DNA from: SKVR01 sp037441525
GTDB lineage: Bacteria > Bacteroidota > Bacteroidia > Bacteroidales > UBA7960
Direction of reading: 5' to 3'
Length of the DNA: 64,000 nucleotides
Assembly: GCA_037441525.1 (NCBI GenBank)
Contig: JBBISA010000005.1
Span: 46,809 to 110,808 of the forward strand
In this document: positions 54,903 through 64,000 of the stretch, in pieces
How the letters are laid out: each line of letters begins with the position of its first letter
Position numbering within the stretch: position 1 is the first letter of the stretch
The notes under the pieces: generated by a model
Told to the model about the DNA's origin: nothing
Seen by the model: the letters and a program-made list of their open reading frames with translations, nothing else
The model's database searches: none
Program-made: the position numbers and the translations under genes

Positions 54903-56627
54903 CTATGTTTTTTGAATTAATCTAATCTGCCCATATTTTCTTTTTCTCAGATAGAATCGTATAAACCCGAATGTCAGCAATAGAATAAGTGGTAAAGCTA
55001 CATTAAAAATTTTGATGGTAACCGCCGCGTCATTAACCCGGTTTTTATCGAGTAATCTCAGTCTGATTTCCCTGGTACGGGCTTCCATCAGGCCCATATC
55101 ATCATTCAGATAATTGATGGCATTTAGAATGAAATCATCATTGCCAAACTGCTGGTCGATAAAACGGTCATAACCCAAAGGCAAAGGCTGACCCCGGTTG
55201 TCAAACTGATTTCGGATAATATCTCCATCAGAAACCACAATCATGGCGGTAGGAAGCCCCTTGTTTCGGCGTTGAAATCCTTCGGGCAGGTTCCCGATTG
55301 GGCTTCGCCGGTTGGTAAATACCGATGTAAACTCCCCTTCGAGTAAAACGGCAACAGGTTTGTGTCCTGAGCGGTATTGAGTTTCATCAACCCTGGTTTG
55401 CAATATATCAAACGAAATTCTGGCAGGAGTTTGCACTACCCGGGTATAGGGTGAGGTGCGCAACAAAAAGGTTTTTCGGATTCCTTCGGCAGCAACAGTG
55501 TCAATAGTACTAATGAACTCTGTCCTGATGGCATTCAGGTTTCTCACGATGGGATGATCAGAAGCTGGATTAACCAGTGGAAAATAGAACCAGGGCATGA
55601 GTGATATCTGGGGGCGATCGCCCATAAAGCCAGTAGTAATGGGTATCGGGGTAGCCTGCATATCCATAATTAAATCGGCATTGAGTCTGATACCATAGCG
55701 GAATAGCATATCGTCAAGATTCACCGGCCATGCCATACCCAGGGTTTCAGGTGCCCGCTGCAGGCTGTCCATCGAGGCAAAAACCGGGTCTAACAGCCAT
55801 AATACGGAACCACCCTGCATAATAAACTGGTCAATTATAAACTTATCATTTTCTGAAAATTGTTCAAGAGGTTGCGCAACCACAATTGTGCTTATTCCAT
55901 CAAGTGCTTTGGCATTGCCATCAATCTTTAGTCTTTCCGCATCATAAAACTCTCTCAACTGCAATGAAACAGAAGCAACATCGCGGAATTCAAATTCACC
56001 GTTTCCTTCGAGAAAGGCGATTCTGGGTTTGCGCTCAAGCGTTGTTTTGTGTATGACTGATGCAAGATTGTACTCGAGCGATTGTATAGAGTTGTTTATA
56101 ACATTCTCTGATGACATACCCATTTGTTCCTGCAAAAGAGAAAATGGAATTTCGCGTCCACGATAGGAAACTATGCCGCCGGAAAATATAATTTGCTGTG
56201 AACTCGCATCTTCTGACTGAACCTGCAACTGCGTGGGCTGCAATCCGCTGCGAACCAACATGGTATAAATCTCTTCGGTACGCTCGCGATCGCCTTTTAT
56301 AGTTGGGTTAATAAATTCGTAGCTTATATTTGGGGTATAGGCCCTGAGTTCATCGAGCATTTCGCGGGTACTATTCCTAAGTCGTTTAAAACCAGCCGGG
56401 AAATCGCCTTCCAGATAAATTTTAATGTGTACAAAGTCGTCCAGACCCTTTATAAGTTGTTTTGTGGCAGGTTTCAGGGTAAAACGTTTTTCGGATGTAA
56501 AGTCGAAGCGATAAAAAAAATAAGACCCTATTATATTCAAGACCAACAGGATCGATACTCCCAGCAACAGACTTTTAATATTTTCATGCCTGATGCTTGT
56601 TTTCTTGGGTGGTTTTTTAGGTTCCAT
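54903..56627 (-). CDS. gldG: Gliding-motility-associated ABC transporter substrate-binding protein GldG
   Basis: A 574-residue membrane protein: a cytoplasmic basic N-terminus, a first helix at about 19-38 (LLLGVSILLVLNIIGSYFF), a large extracytoplasmic domain (RFTLKPATKQLIKGLDD, IAFLEGNGEFEFRDVASV, GGSVLWLLDPVFASMDSL), and a C-terminal helix (ALPLILLLTFGFIRFYL). This is the GldG layout; with GldA (ATPase) and GldF (permease) it forms an ABC system required for gliding in Flavobacterium. It is 46 nt downstream of gldF. gldA is not in the window. Confidence 0.92.
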   Translation of the reverse strand: MEPKKPPKKTSIRHENIKSLLLGVSILLVLNIIGSYFFYRFDFTSEKRFTLKPATKQLIKGLDDFVHIKIYLEGDFPAGFKRLRNSTREMLDELRAYTPNISYEFINPTIKGDRERTEEIYTMLVRSGLQPTQLQVQSEDASSQQIIFSGGIVSYRGREIPFSLLQEQMGMSSENVINNSIQSLEYNLASVIHKTTLERKPRIAFLEGNGEFEFRDVASVSLQLREFYDAERLKIDGNAKALDGISTIVVAQPLEQFSENDKFIIDQFIMQGGSVLWLLDPVFASMDSLQRAPETLGMAWPVNLDDMLFRYGIRLNADLIMDMQATPIPITTGFMGDRPQISLMPWFYFPLVNPASDHPIVRNLNAIRTEFISTIDTVAAEGIRKTFLLRTSPYTRVVQTPARISFDILQTRVDETQYRSGHKPVAVLLEGEFTSVFTNRRSPIGNLPEGFQRRNKGLPTAMIVVSDGDIIRNQFDNRGQPLPLGYDRFIDQQFGNDDFILNAINYLNDDMGLMEARTREIRLRLLDKNRVNDAAVTIKIFNVALPLILLLTFGFIRFYLRKRKYGQIRLIQKT

Positions 56628-56673
56628 TTATATCAATGAAGGGATTTTTTGTAAGAATTAACACCTGAATTTA

Positions 56674-57408
56674 TTAGTCCCATTTTCTGCTTTGGAGTTT
56701 TGTTTTGGTAAACAGGATAAAAAGCACCACCACACTGGCAAAATATAACAAATCTCGTGTATCAGCCACTCCACGGCTTATGGATGTATAGTGGGCATAA
56801 ATCCCCAGATTTCTTATAAACAGGTCAAACTTCCCGAAAAGATCAAGGGTGTAAATGAATTCGAAACCAATATAGATAAACCCGCACAAAAATATCGACA
56901 CAATAAAGGATACTATCTGGTTATCGGTAAGCGATGATGCAAACAACCCAATGGAAACAAATGCGGCCCCCAGAAAGAGTAAACCAAGATACGAACCCCA
57001 GGTGGCCCCTATATCCATGTTTCCTTTTGGCAATCCAAAATGATAAACTGTGATAACATAAATAAGTGTGGGAAGCAGAGAAAAAACTACCAATGTAAAG
57101 GCTGCCATGTATTTCGCCATAACAATCTGAAGGTCGCTCAGGGGCTTGGTGAGCAAAAATTCTATGGTACCACTTTTCTTTTCATCAGCAAAAAAACGCA
57201 TGGTAATAGCCGGAATAAGGAAAAGAAAAACAAACGGCCCCATGGAAAACAAGCCATCGAGATTGGCATAGCCACTCTGGATAATATTTGTACCAAGAGG
57301 GAAAACCCAGAGAAAAAGACTGTTGATGGCAAGAAACACCCCTATTGAAATGTACCCGATCAGATTATTGAAGAAGTTGTTTATTTCGCGCAGAAACAAG
57401 GTCAGCAT
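56674..57408 (-). CDS. gldF: Gliding-motility-associated ABC transporter permease GldF
   Basis: A 244-residue ABC-2-type permease with six hydrophobic helices: LIGYISIGVFLAINSLFLWV, FVFLFLIPAITMRFF, AAFTLVVFSLLPTLIYVITV, and three further ones to YFASVVVLFILF. The conserved cytoplasmic elbow ADEKKSGTIEFLLTKPLSD couples to the ATPase. It pairs with gldG downstream; the ATPase GldA must be encoded elsewhere. The gene starts 112 nt after the SAM-hydroxide adenosyltransferase on the same strand. Confidence 0.93.
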   Translation of the reverse strand: MLTLFLREINNFFNNLIGYISIGVFLAINSLFLWVFPLGTNIIQSGYANLDGLFSMGPFVFLFLIPAITMRFFADEKKSGTIEFLLTKPLSDLQIVMAKYMAAFTLVVFSLLPTLIYVITVYHFGLPKGNMDIGATWGSYLGLLFLGAAFVSIGLFASSLTDNQIVSFIVSIFLCGFIYIGFEFIYTLDLFGKFDLFIRNLGIYAHYTSISRGVADTRDLLYFASVVVLFILFTKTKLQSRKWD

Positions 57409-57520
57409 ACTAATATTTATGTTTTTGATTTTTATTCAAACAAATGATAATTTCAGGTTCTCAACTCTCTGTCAAAGGATTCTAATCATACATTTTCTGT
57501 TTTCCAACCCTAAATATAGG

Positions 57521-58300
57521 TCAATCAAATTCAATACTCACCTTATCTGTTAACCCCAAACCCAGCAGGCTGGCAGCCTTTCCGCGATTCATGGCAATTT
57601 CGAGATAACCAGTTGTACCAAAAAGTGCAAGCCTTTCTCCCTCTGGCACATCGGAGTAGGAAGTATGAAGGGTAAGTATGTCGTAACCTGAATTCCTGAA
57701 TTTAATGGCATAAGGTCTGCCCTTGCCGGTTTTTTTGAAAGTTTCCCGGTCTATATTTACAAATATGTTTTCGTAATCATCAATAAAAATAACCTTGCCT
57801 TCAATTTTATTATCAGTAACGATGGGTTTAAAGTTATACATCCTGTTAAGCTGAGTATGGGGGGTGCCGAGTTTTGACAGGGGTTCACCTTTGGCAATCA
57901 TTGCCGCTGCCTTAACAAATACATCGCGCGATGAGAAGGTGAAAAAATCACTTTCCTGGGGTATATTCAACTCATACGCTTCGATGGGCTGGTCTTCGAA
58001 AAGCAGCGAAAATACACCATTATCAGCGCCAATAAAATACATATCCTTATGTTTCACCACAATATGGGGCGATTTGGGTCCTGCTTCTGTATTGACACCG
58101 ATAATATGAATGGCACCCGCCGGAAAGTCAGGATAAGCATTGCGCAGGATAAAACTGCAGTTCATAATATCGAATGGGCGTAAAGTGTGGGTAACATCAA
58201 TGATTCGGGCATCAGGTATCTGCCTAAGAATGTTGCCCTTTACCGAAGCCTGGTAGTGGCTGTTCATACCCCAGTCGCTGATCAGGGTTACAATGGTCAT
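57521..58300 (-). CDS. SAM hydroxide adenosyltransferase (DUF62 family)
   Basis: Hydrolyses S-adenosylmethionine to adenosine and methionine using water, in the same fold as fluorinase. Motifs: TLISDWGMNSHYQASVKG at the N-terminus with the conserved aspartate, IDVTHTLRPFDIMNCSFIL, GVNTEAGPKSPHIVVKH, and FIGADNGVFSLLF. The product is 259 residues. Its physiological role in Bacteroidota is unclear. A -7 box is at 58344-58351. It heads the minus-strand run toward gldF, but the 112-nt gap makes cotranscription uncertain. Confidence 0.9.
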   Translation of the reverse strand: MTIVTLISDWGMNSHYQASVKGNILRQIPDARIIDVTHTLRPFDIMNCSFILRNAYPDFPAGAIHIIGVNTEAGPKSPHIVVKHKDMYFIGADNGVFSLLFEDQPIEAYELNIPQESDFFTFSSRDVFVKAAAMIAKGEPLSKLGTPHTQLNRMYNFKPIVTDNKIEGKVIFIDDYENIFVNIDRETFKKTGKGRPYAIKFRNSGYDILTLHTSYSDVPEGERLALFGTTGYLEIAMNRGKAASLLGLGLTDKVSIEFD

Positions 58301-58343
58301 GGTATGGTGTTTTTGCTTGTAATTACTGCGCTTGTCAGGGGTG

Positions 58344-58351
58344 CAAAAATA
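58344..58351 (-). promoter_or_regulatory. Putative -7 box for the SAM hydroxide adenosyltransferase gene
   Basis: On the minus strand the sequence is TATTTTTG, a match to TAnnTTTG, about 44 nt before the ATG at 58300. No -33 element at the usual spacing. Confidence 0.4.
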
Positions 58352-58459
58352 GCAAAACCCCTGTCAAAAGTAAAAAAACAATTTAACCCACTGTGAACTA
58401 CCCAACAGAATAATTTTGTTATTTTGCAAAAAAATGAATCAACACCCTAATTATCCCGC

Positions 58460-59452
58460 GTGACAGAAAACATCTCACAATCAAACGACACTCCAGGAGA
58501 GCTCCTTATTAACCTTTCAACCATACACCCCTCCGATCTATTTGGCCTAAGGGAAGAACGGCTTAAACTGCTGAGGAAGCTATTTCCGAAATTGCGTATG
58601 GTTCTCAGAGGCAATGAACTCAGGATAATTGGCGATGAGCAGGAAAGAGAACAATTCTCGGAAAAATTCAACCAGATTACCAATCATTTCGAACGATTCA
58701 ATAAGATTACCGACGAGGTTATCCTTGAAATAATAGCTGCGCACCATCCTGCAGAATTATCCAATGTTTCAGATATTGAGAATCAAGGGTTTCTGCTGCA
58801 TGGGCGCAATGGGATGGTAATAAAGGCACGCACCCCCAACCAGATTCGGATGGTTGAGAGTTTTAAAGAGAATGATATGCTATTTGCGATAGGACCAGCT
58901 GGTACGGGTAAAACATACACTGCTGTGGCCCTTGCTGTGCGAGCCCTAAAAAACCGGGAAGTACGCCGCATTATATTAACCAGACCTGCCGTAGAAGCCG
59001 GCGAAAGCCTGGGATTTCTGCCCGGCGACCTTAAAGAGAAATTAGACCCTTATTTACAACCACTCTACGATGCCCTGCGCGATATGATCCCGCCGGCAAA
59101 ACTCGAAGCTTACATTGAAGACAAAACCATTGAAATTGCCCCTCTTGCATTTATGCGTGGCCGAACCCTCGACAATGCTTTTGCCATACTTGACGAAGCC
59201 CAGAATGCTACTGAAAGTCAGCTAAAAATGTTTTTAACCCGGATGGGAAAATCGGCAAAATTCATCATCACCGGAGATATTACACAGATTGATCTGCCGC
59301 GCAATCAAACTTCAGGGCTCATTACAGCCACCCGGATATTGAATAATATCCGGGGCATCGATTTCATTTTCCTAAATGAAACAGATGTAGTGCGCCATCC
59401 GTTGGTTACCAGAATCATCAAAGCCTACGAAACATCAGCAGACAGTCATTGA
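58460..59452 (+). CDS. PhoH family P-loop ATPase
   Basis: A 330-residue cytoplasmic ATPase. Walker A is GPAGTGKT (residues 145-152), Walker B and sensor motifs are FAILDEAQNAT and FIITGDITQIDLP, and RPAVEAGESLGFLPGDLKEK is diagnostic for PhoH. A short N-terminal KH-like region (RMVLRGNELRIIGDEQE) suggests RNA binding, as in PhoH/YbeZ, which works with the endoribonuclease YbeY in rRNA maturation; ybeY is not adjacent. The start is GTG at 58460 (GTG ACA GAA AAC). Confidence 0.92.
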   Translation: MTENISQSNDTPGELLINLSTIHPSDLFGLREERLKLLRKLFPKLRMVLRGNELRIIGDEQEREQFSEKFNQITNHFERFNKITDEVILEIIAAHHPAELSNVSDIENQGFLLHGRNGMVIKARTPNQIRMVESFKENDMLFAIGPAGTGKTYTAVALAVRALKNREVRRIILTRPAVEAGESLGFLPGDLKEKLDPYLQPLYDALRDMIPPAKLEAYIEDKTIEIAPLAFMRGRTLDNAFAILDEAQNATESQLKMFLTRMGKSAKFIITGDITQIDLPRNQTSGLITATRILNNIRGIDFIFLNETDVVRHPLVTRIIKAYETSADSH

Positions 59453-59478
59453 ACCAAAACTAAATCCACAATATCAGT

Positions 59479-60417
59479 ATGCCTTTAACAGAAACCAGTT
59501 TCCAGTTCCCCGGGCAAAAGGGATTTTATAAAGGGAAGGTACGCGATGTTTACAATATCAACGACCAGATGCTCCTGATGGTAGTCACTGACCGTATTTC
59601 GGCCTTTGATGTGGTATTGCCTGCTGGCATTCCTTTCAAGGGGCAGGTGCTCAACCAGATAGCATCCATGTTTCTCGATGCAACAGCCGACATTGTTCCC
59701 AACTGGAAAATTGCTTCCCCCGACCCAATGGTTACTGTTGGGCACCTTTGCGAGCCTGTGAAAGTGGAAATGGTCATAAGGGGATACCTTACCGGCCATG
59801 CATGGCGGCAGTATAAGGCAGGGAAAAGACTTTTGTGTGGCGTGCCAATGCCCGAGGGAATGAAAGAGAACCAGGCATTTCCCGAACCTATCATAACACC
59901 CACCACCAAAGCCGACCAGGGGCACGATGAAGATATTTCGCGTGAAGAGATTATTGCAAGAGGTATCGTATCGGAAAGTGATTATTCCCTGGTAGAAGAC
60001 TATACCCGCAGGGTGTTTGAACGGGGTACACGCCTGGCAGCCCATAGGGGGCTTATTCTGGTGGATACTAAATACGAATTTGGAAAAAAAAACGGGCAGA
60101 TAATGCTTATAGATGAAATACACACACCCGATTCTTCAAGGTATTTTTATAGTGATGGCTACCAGGAACGCCTGAAAAACAACCTACCGCAGAAACAACT
60201 GTCGAAAGAATTTGTACGCGAATGGCTAATGGCCAATGGCTTCAGCGGAAAAGAAGGTGAACAGATTCCTGAAATGACCAAAGACATAATAAACAATATA
60301 TCAAATCGTTACATCGAGCTTTTTGAACAAATAACCGGACTATCCTTCCAGAAAAATACGTCTGAAAATCTTTCTCACAGAATAGAATCAAATTGCCTTA
60401 ACTTTCTGCAAAAATAG
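59479..60417 (+). CDS. purC: Phosphoribosylaminoimidazole-succinocarboxamide (SAICAR) synthase
   Basis: Purine pathway enzyme joining aspartate to CAIR with ATP. Motifs: KGKVRDVYNINDQMLLMVVTDRISAF at the N-terminal ATP site (VVTDRISAFD), VEMVIRGYLTGHAWRQY, and the nucleotide-binding LILVDTKYEFG followed by IMLIDEIHTPDSSRY. The product is 312 residues, the longer plant/Bacteroidota type. It follows phoH by 26 nt and is likely cotranscribed. No other pur genes are nearby. Confidence 0.96.
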   Translation: MPLTETSFQFPGQKGFYKGKVRDVYNINDQMLLMVVTDRISAFDVVLPAGIPFKGQVLNQIASMFLDATADIVPNWKIASPDPMVTVGHLCEPVKVEMVIRGYLTGHAWRQYKAGKRLLCGVPMPEGMKENQAFPEPIITPTTKADQGHDEDISREEIIARGIVSESDYSLVEDYTRRVFERGTRLAAHRGLILVDTKYEFGKKNGQIMLIDEIHTPDSSRYFYSDGYQERLKNNLPQKQLSKEFVREWLMANGFSGKEGEQIPEMTKDIINNISNRYIELFEQITGLSFQKNTSENLSHRIESNCLNFLQK

Positions 60418-60822
60418 CAGATTGAAAAAAACTCTCCTTTAGTATAACCTATCCGGCAGAATATCGTATAACCTGCCATGGTGGACTACCTATGTGAATA
60501 CTTAACATCATATAGGTATTTTTACCTACCAAAAACGGGTGATTCACATACCCAAAATGCGTGTTAATTGGTTGAATAATTGTGATATTAGTGATACTTT
60601 TGCCTTCTATGCATATTTTAAATGCTTTTAAAATATGATGAACACAAAGTTGTCGATGTATGAGAAACTACCCAAAGGGGTATATCCTCCACTTATTTAC
60701 ATTTAGGTAAGTTTCCTAATTTATTTGACAAAACAAATTAAAAAAATCATAAAAAAAATTACCCGGCCTGATATTCCGGTGAAAAAAACTGAACTAACGA
60801 CCCGAAACTAAAATACACCATC
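60418..60822. other. Upstream region of the giant surface-protein gene, with nested inverted repeats
   Basis: This 405-bp AT-rich stretch holds an outer inverted repeat TATGTGAAT (60492-60500) / ATTCACATA (60543-60551) enclosing an inner hairpin TAGGTA-TTTT-TACCTA near 60513. There is no T-run, so it is not a standard terminator and could be a regulator-binding site or leader structure. The predicted promoter lies just downstream, and the leader to the ATG is about 210 nt. Confidence 0.4.
60571..60602 (+). promoter_or_regulatory. Putative promoter of the giant surface-protein gene
   Basis: GTTG at 60571-60574 and TACTTTTG at 60595-60602 fit the Bacteroidota -33/-7 pattern with a 20-nt spacer. 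Confidence 0.5.
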
Positions 60823-63800
60823 ATGAGCTTAAAAATACGCTTCATTACGGTTCTCAGCCTGATTTTTACATTTAGTTACATTTCTCAGGGCCAGTTTGCC
60901 ATTGAATCAATCAATGTTAAAAACGTTTCCTGTTTTGGAGGACAGGATGGGGAAATAACAGTAACAGTAACCGGGGGGACCCCTCCTTACCGATACGACT
61001 GGATAAGGCTTACCGGCGATATTATGATTGACGGAGTTACCAGCAACGAATCAACGGTAACTTTCCCAAGTATTATGCCCATTACGGCTGGTACCTATTA
61101 TATCAGAGTCAGAGATAATAGCCTTGTTGAAGTCAGCGATATTCGATTTATAACCCAACCAACCCGACTACTGGCTTCTATCAGCCCTGATCCGGCACAA
61201 AGTTGCAGTGGGTCAAATCTGCAGCTCAATGGCAATCCATCAGGTGGTACTGCCGGCTATACCCATGCCTGGAGCGGACCAGGAGCTATTTATCTGAGCT
61301 CAACAAGCATTGTAAACCCGGTTTTCAATAGTCCTGTGGGAGGCAATTATGATCTGATTTACACTGTCACTGATGGCAATGGATGTATAGAAACCAGGAA
61401 TATCAGCGTTAGCAACACCAACAATCCGATAACCGATGCCGGTAGCAACGACCAGACATGCGGTGTACAATACAATTTAAATGCATCAGTTTCATTCGGT
61501 TCAGGTTCATGGAGTTATTCAGGCCCAGGCACTGCCACTTTTGGTAATATCAACAGCCCCACCTCCTCTGTTACCGTATCCCAAACCGGAACATATACCT
61601 TCACATGGACAGAGACCAACGGTTCATGTACCGACAGTGATGCCGTTCAGATTATTTTTTATCCTGACCCAAATTTTACAACGGTTTTAACCAATCCCAC
61701 CACGCCGGGAGGCACCAATGGATCCATTGCTATTTCAGTTTCGGCTGGGTCAAGCCCTTATACATACAGACTGACAGATCCTCTGAACAATGTAACAAAC
61801 TTTGGCCCAACACCTTCAGTAAATCATACATTCCCCGGTCTTCGCCAGGGAATTTACAATATCAGGGTTACCGATGGAAATGGGTGTTTTGTTGAGAGAA
61901 ACAGAGAACTTTCTGATAGCCCTATTCTGAGTGTAACAGCCACACCTTCAGCAACCTGTGGTGGCAACAACAATGGAAGCATTGCTATTGAGATTCTTGC
62001 AGGTGAAGTTCCTTACGATGTAATAATAACAACCATCCCCGGAGGAGTAACAGTTTTTTCATCACTTGCAACAAGCAATACAAATTTTAACGTACCCGGG
62101 CTGGCCTCAGGAAGTTATAATGTGTTTGTTCGCGATAATTTCGGAAATACAGAAAACCTGATTAGGTTAGTTGATTCGGGGCCATTCGCCACCATTACCT
62201 ATGCCGGTTCACCATTCTGTGGAGATGGTGTGGGTTTGGTTACCCTGACCGGAACCACCGGTGGAACATTCAGTGGTTCAGCAGGTTTGATTATTAACCC
62301 AACTACAGGTTCTATTGATCTTACAAACACTCCTGACGGAACCTATACAGTATTTTACAATTACGGAAGTGGATCATGCACTCCCACAGCAACCACGCAA
62401 GTAACCCTTGGTGCCCTCAGCACAGTTACTATTTCATACAACCAACCAGCTTTTTGTCAGGAAGACGGAGCCACTGCCCAGGTTACCATCAATGGCCTTG
62501 TATTGGGCAGTGCTTCTGCCACTTACAATTCGGGAAATATTCCAACCGACTATACATTTACCTCCTTACCCGGAAGCTCATCATGCCCAGGCTTACTAAC
62601 TGTTAATATCCCAACAAATGCGGTAATCACATCAGTAGATGTGGCTTACCAGATGTTATCGACTGGCTTGCCCGCAGTAACATTTATGTCTCAGCAGCGC
62701 AGCCACTTAAGGGTTACAAATCCGGGTGGCCTTGGTGAACCACAAATCGCATTAGGCGTTGGCAATACAACAGGTACGTACACTTATAACCGCACTGGCC
62801 TTACCATTGCCAATGGAGTTGTTAGTGGTGGAAATATTAATTTTGAGTTGCATGCCGGACGCTTATGGCCTGATTTTGGTGTTGTTTGTGCAACCGACAG
62901 GCATAGGGTTGTAAATAATACCTGGACGGTAACCGTATATTATGCATCTGTTCACAATTTCTCAGCTGCACCAGCAGGATTAGCGATTAATTCTTCTACC
63001 GGTGAAATAGACCTGGGTACCAGCTTACCCGGCACATATACTGTAACCTATTCATTCGATAATGGAGTTTGTTCTGGAACTGCAACCACCAGTGTTACCA
63101 TAAACCCCAGGCCGGTTATAAACCTTACTTATCCTGAAAACGTTCTTTGTGCAATACCTGGCTCAACAGTAGCACCCGACCCAGGGCTTCCTGCAGGAGG
63201 GACATTCACTGTTCTTCCGGCAACAGGTTTAAGTATTAATGCCGCAGGAGTAATCTCTCCGGGATTGAGCACCACGGGTGACTACACTATTACCTATAGT
63301 TATACCGACCCGTCAGGATGTTTCGCCAGCGATTCGTTTGATGTTACCATTCGTCCCCTTCCACAGGCTGTATTTACCTATTCCGGCAGCCCATATTGCC
63401 AGGGTACAGGTGTTGCCAACGTAACACATGTTTCCGGACAAACCACCGGACGCTTCGAAGTTACTGCCGCTCCGGCCGGACAAAGCATTGCAGCCATTAA
63501 TATCAACATCAATACAGGTACCGTGCAGCTCACCGGACTGTTGCCTGGCACTTACACCGTACAGTTTGTGTTTGCCGACAACGACCTGATTTGCGAAAAC
63601 TCCACTACTGCCAACTTTGTAATCAATCCGGCTCCGGTGGTTACGCTCACTTACCCAAATGCTACGGTATGCGCAACCCTGCCCACTATTACCCCATCGG
63701 CTTTCTCTCCCGCCGGTGGAACATTCAGTGCTGCTCCTGCCCTTAACATCAACCCCTCTTCCGGGGTCATTACCCTGGCAGGTACTGAAAACGGAACCTA

Positions 63801-64000
63801 TACCATCACTTACAGCTTTACCGATGCCAACGGCTGTGCCGGAAGCGCCACTTTCGACATTACCATCAACCAGGCTTCTACCATTGCCCTTACCAGCGGA
63901 CTGCAGGATCAAACAACCTGTGCCGGTGGGGCTATCATCAATACCGTTTATACTTTTGGGGGAAGTGCTACCGGTGCTGTTGTTACCGGCCTGCCTGCCG
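60823..64000 (+). CDS. Giant SprB-like repetitive surface protein, 3' end beyond the window
   Basis: The frame is open from the ATG at 60823 to the window edge, 1059 codons. A signal peptide (FITVLSLIFTFSYISQG) leads into SprB-type repeats: VKNVSCFGGQDGEITVTVTG followed by GTPPYRYDW, and further copies ending GIYNIRVTDGNGC. From about residue 460 the protein shifts to Ig-like modules of roughly 80-130 residues that open with a YxGSPxC or YPxxxxC motif (TYAGSPFCGDG, TYSGSPYCQGTG, TYPNATVC) and contain GGTFS, INPxTGxI and GTYTVxYxF. SprB is a T9SS-exported gliding adhesin; by analogy this is a cell-surface adhesin or matrix protein. The T9SS sorting domain would be at the unseen C-terminus. Cysteine pairs in each module suggest disulfides. 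Confidence 0.85.
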   Translation, partial: MSLKIRFITVLSLIFTFSYISQGQFAIESINVKNVSCFGGQDGEITVTVTGGTPPYRYDWIRLTGDIMIDGVTSNESTVTFPSIMPITAGTYYIRVRDNSLVEVSDIRFITQPTRLLASISPDPAQSCSGSNLQLNGNPSGGTAGYTHAWSGPGAIYLSSTSIVNPVFNSPVGGNYDLIYTVTDGNGCIETRNISVSNTNNPITDAGSNDQTCGVQYNLNASVSFGSGSWSYSGPGTATFGNINSPTSSVTVSQTGTYTFTWTETNGSCTDSDAVQIIFYPDPNFTTVLTNPTTPGGTNGSIAISVSAGSSPYTYRLTDPLNNVTNFGPTPSVNHTFPGLRQGIYNIRVTDGNGCFVERNRELSDSPILSVTATPSATCGGNNNGSIAIEILAGEVPYDVIITTIPGGVTVFSSLATSNTNFNVPGLASGSYNVFVRDNFGNTENLIRLVDSGPFATITYAGSPFCGDGVGLVTLTGTTGGTFSGSAGLIINPTTGSIDLTNTPDGTYTVFYNYGSGSCTPTATTQVTLGALSTVTISYNQPAFCQEDGATAQVTINGLVLGSASATYNSGNIPTDYTFTSLPGSSSCPGLLTVNIPTNAVITSVDVAYQMLSTGLPAVTFMSQQRSHLRVTNPGGLGEPQIALGVGNTTGTYTYNRTGLTIANGVVSGGNINFELHAGRLWPDFGVVCATDRHRVVNNTWTVTVYYASVHNFSAAPAGLAINSSTGEIDLGTSLPGTYTVTYSFDNGVCSGTATTSVTINPRPVINLTYPENVLCAIPGSTVAPDPGLPAGGTFTVLPATGLSINAAGVISPGLSTTGDYTITYSYTDPSGCFASDSFDVTIRPLPQAVFTYSGSPYCQGTGVANVTHVSGQTTGRFEVTAAPAGQSIAAINININTGTVQLTGLLPGTYTVQFVFADNDLICENSTTANFVINPAPVVTLTYPNATVCATLPTITPSAFSPAGGTFSAAPALNINPSSGVITLAGTENGTYTITYSFTDANGCAGSATFDITINQASTIALTSGLQDQTTCAGGAIINTVYTFGGSATGAVVTGLPA

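Overview
The window looks like chromosome of a Bacteroidota bacterium, probably Bacteroidales or Marinilabiliales. I infer this from a type IX secretion (T9SS) sorting domain, SprB-like surface repeats, gldF/gldG gliding genes, Bacteroidota-type -7 boxes (TAnnTTTG) in front of many genes, weak Shine-Dalgarno signals, and family-specific proteins (DUF4834, YfhO, Sir2 without zinc cysteines). Base composition is moderate and most genes are intact housekeeping genes.

Layout. 1-2577: 5' part of a large secreted CotH-kinase protein (minus), with a probable frameshift in its signal peptide. 3196-11297: a seven-gene heme operon hemA-hemC-hemD-hemB-hemL-hemE-hemN (plus), glutamyl-tRNA to protoporphyrinogen by the C5 route with an oxygen-independent HemN. 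Hairpin-plus-C-rich repeats sit on both sides of hemE. 11598-14918: peptidase T and an OPT-family oligopeptide transporter (minus), a plausible peptide uptake and cleavage pair. 15201-22028: a 1167-residue predicted outer-membrane protein, formate-tetrahydrofolate ligase and a GH16-like secreted protein (minus). 22469-32624: an M1 aminopeptidase lipoprotein, tatC, a 2[4Fe-4S] ferredoxin, an MnmD-like tRNA methyltransferase, a second methyltransferase, a patatin, Sir2, a TrmH-type methylase, an unknown gene and trmD. 32761-40913: rplS, a fused FtcD/cyclodeaminase, a D-threonine-aldolase-like enzyme, rpmH, DUF4834, YfhO and a glycosyltransferase.

40910-46964 is the most unusual stretch. Four consecutive genes are broken: a SulP transporter, a T9SS-sorted repeat protein, a beta-helix surface protein and a membrane-anchored LuxR-type regulator. 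Together they carry at least five premature stops of all three kinds plus further single-base shifts, while flanking genes are intact. A 214-bp two-hairpin repeat lies inside this block, and a second copy lies 31 kb away after hemN.

47072-64000: a membrane HExxH protein, tRNA-Val(GAC) with a 26-nt remnant of a second copy, glmM-like phosphohexomutase, a cold-shock protein, an ABC-F ATPase, a minus-strand run SAM-hydroxide adenosyltransferase-gldF-gldG-unknown-dnaN, then phoH, purC and the first 1059 codons of a giant repetitive surface protein that runs off the window.

I see no CRISPR array, prophage, insertion-sequence transposase, restriction or defence cluster, replication origin or recognisable new multi-gene system. 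The candidates for something undescribed are the two repeat families and the decaying surface-protein/transport block.
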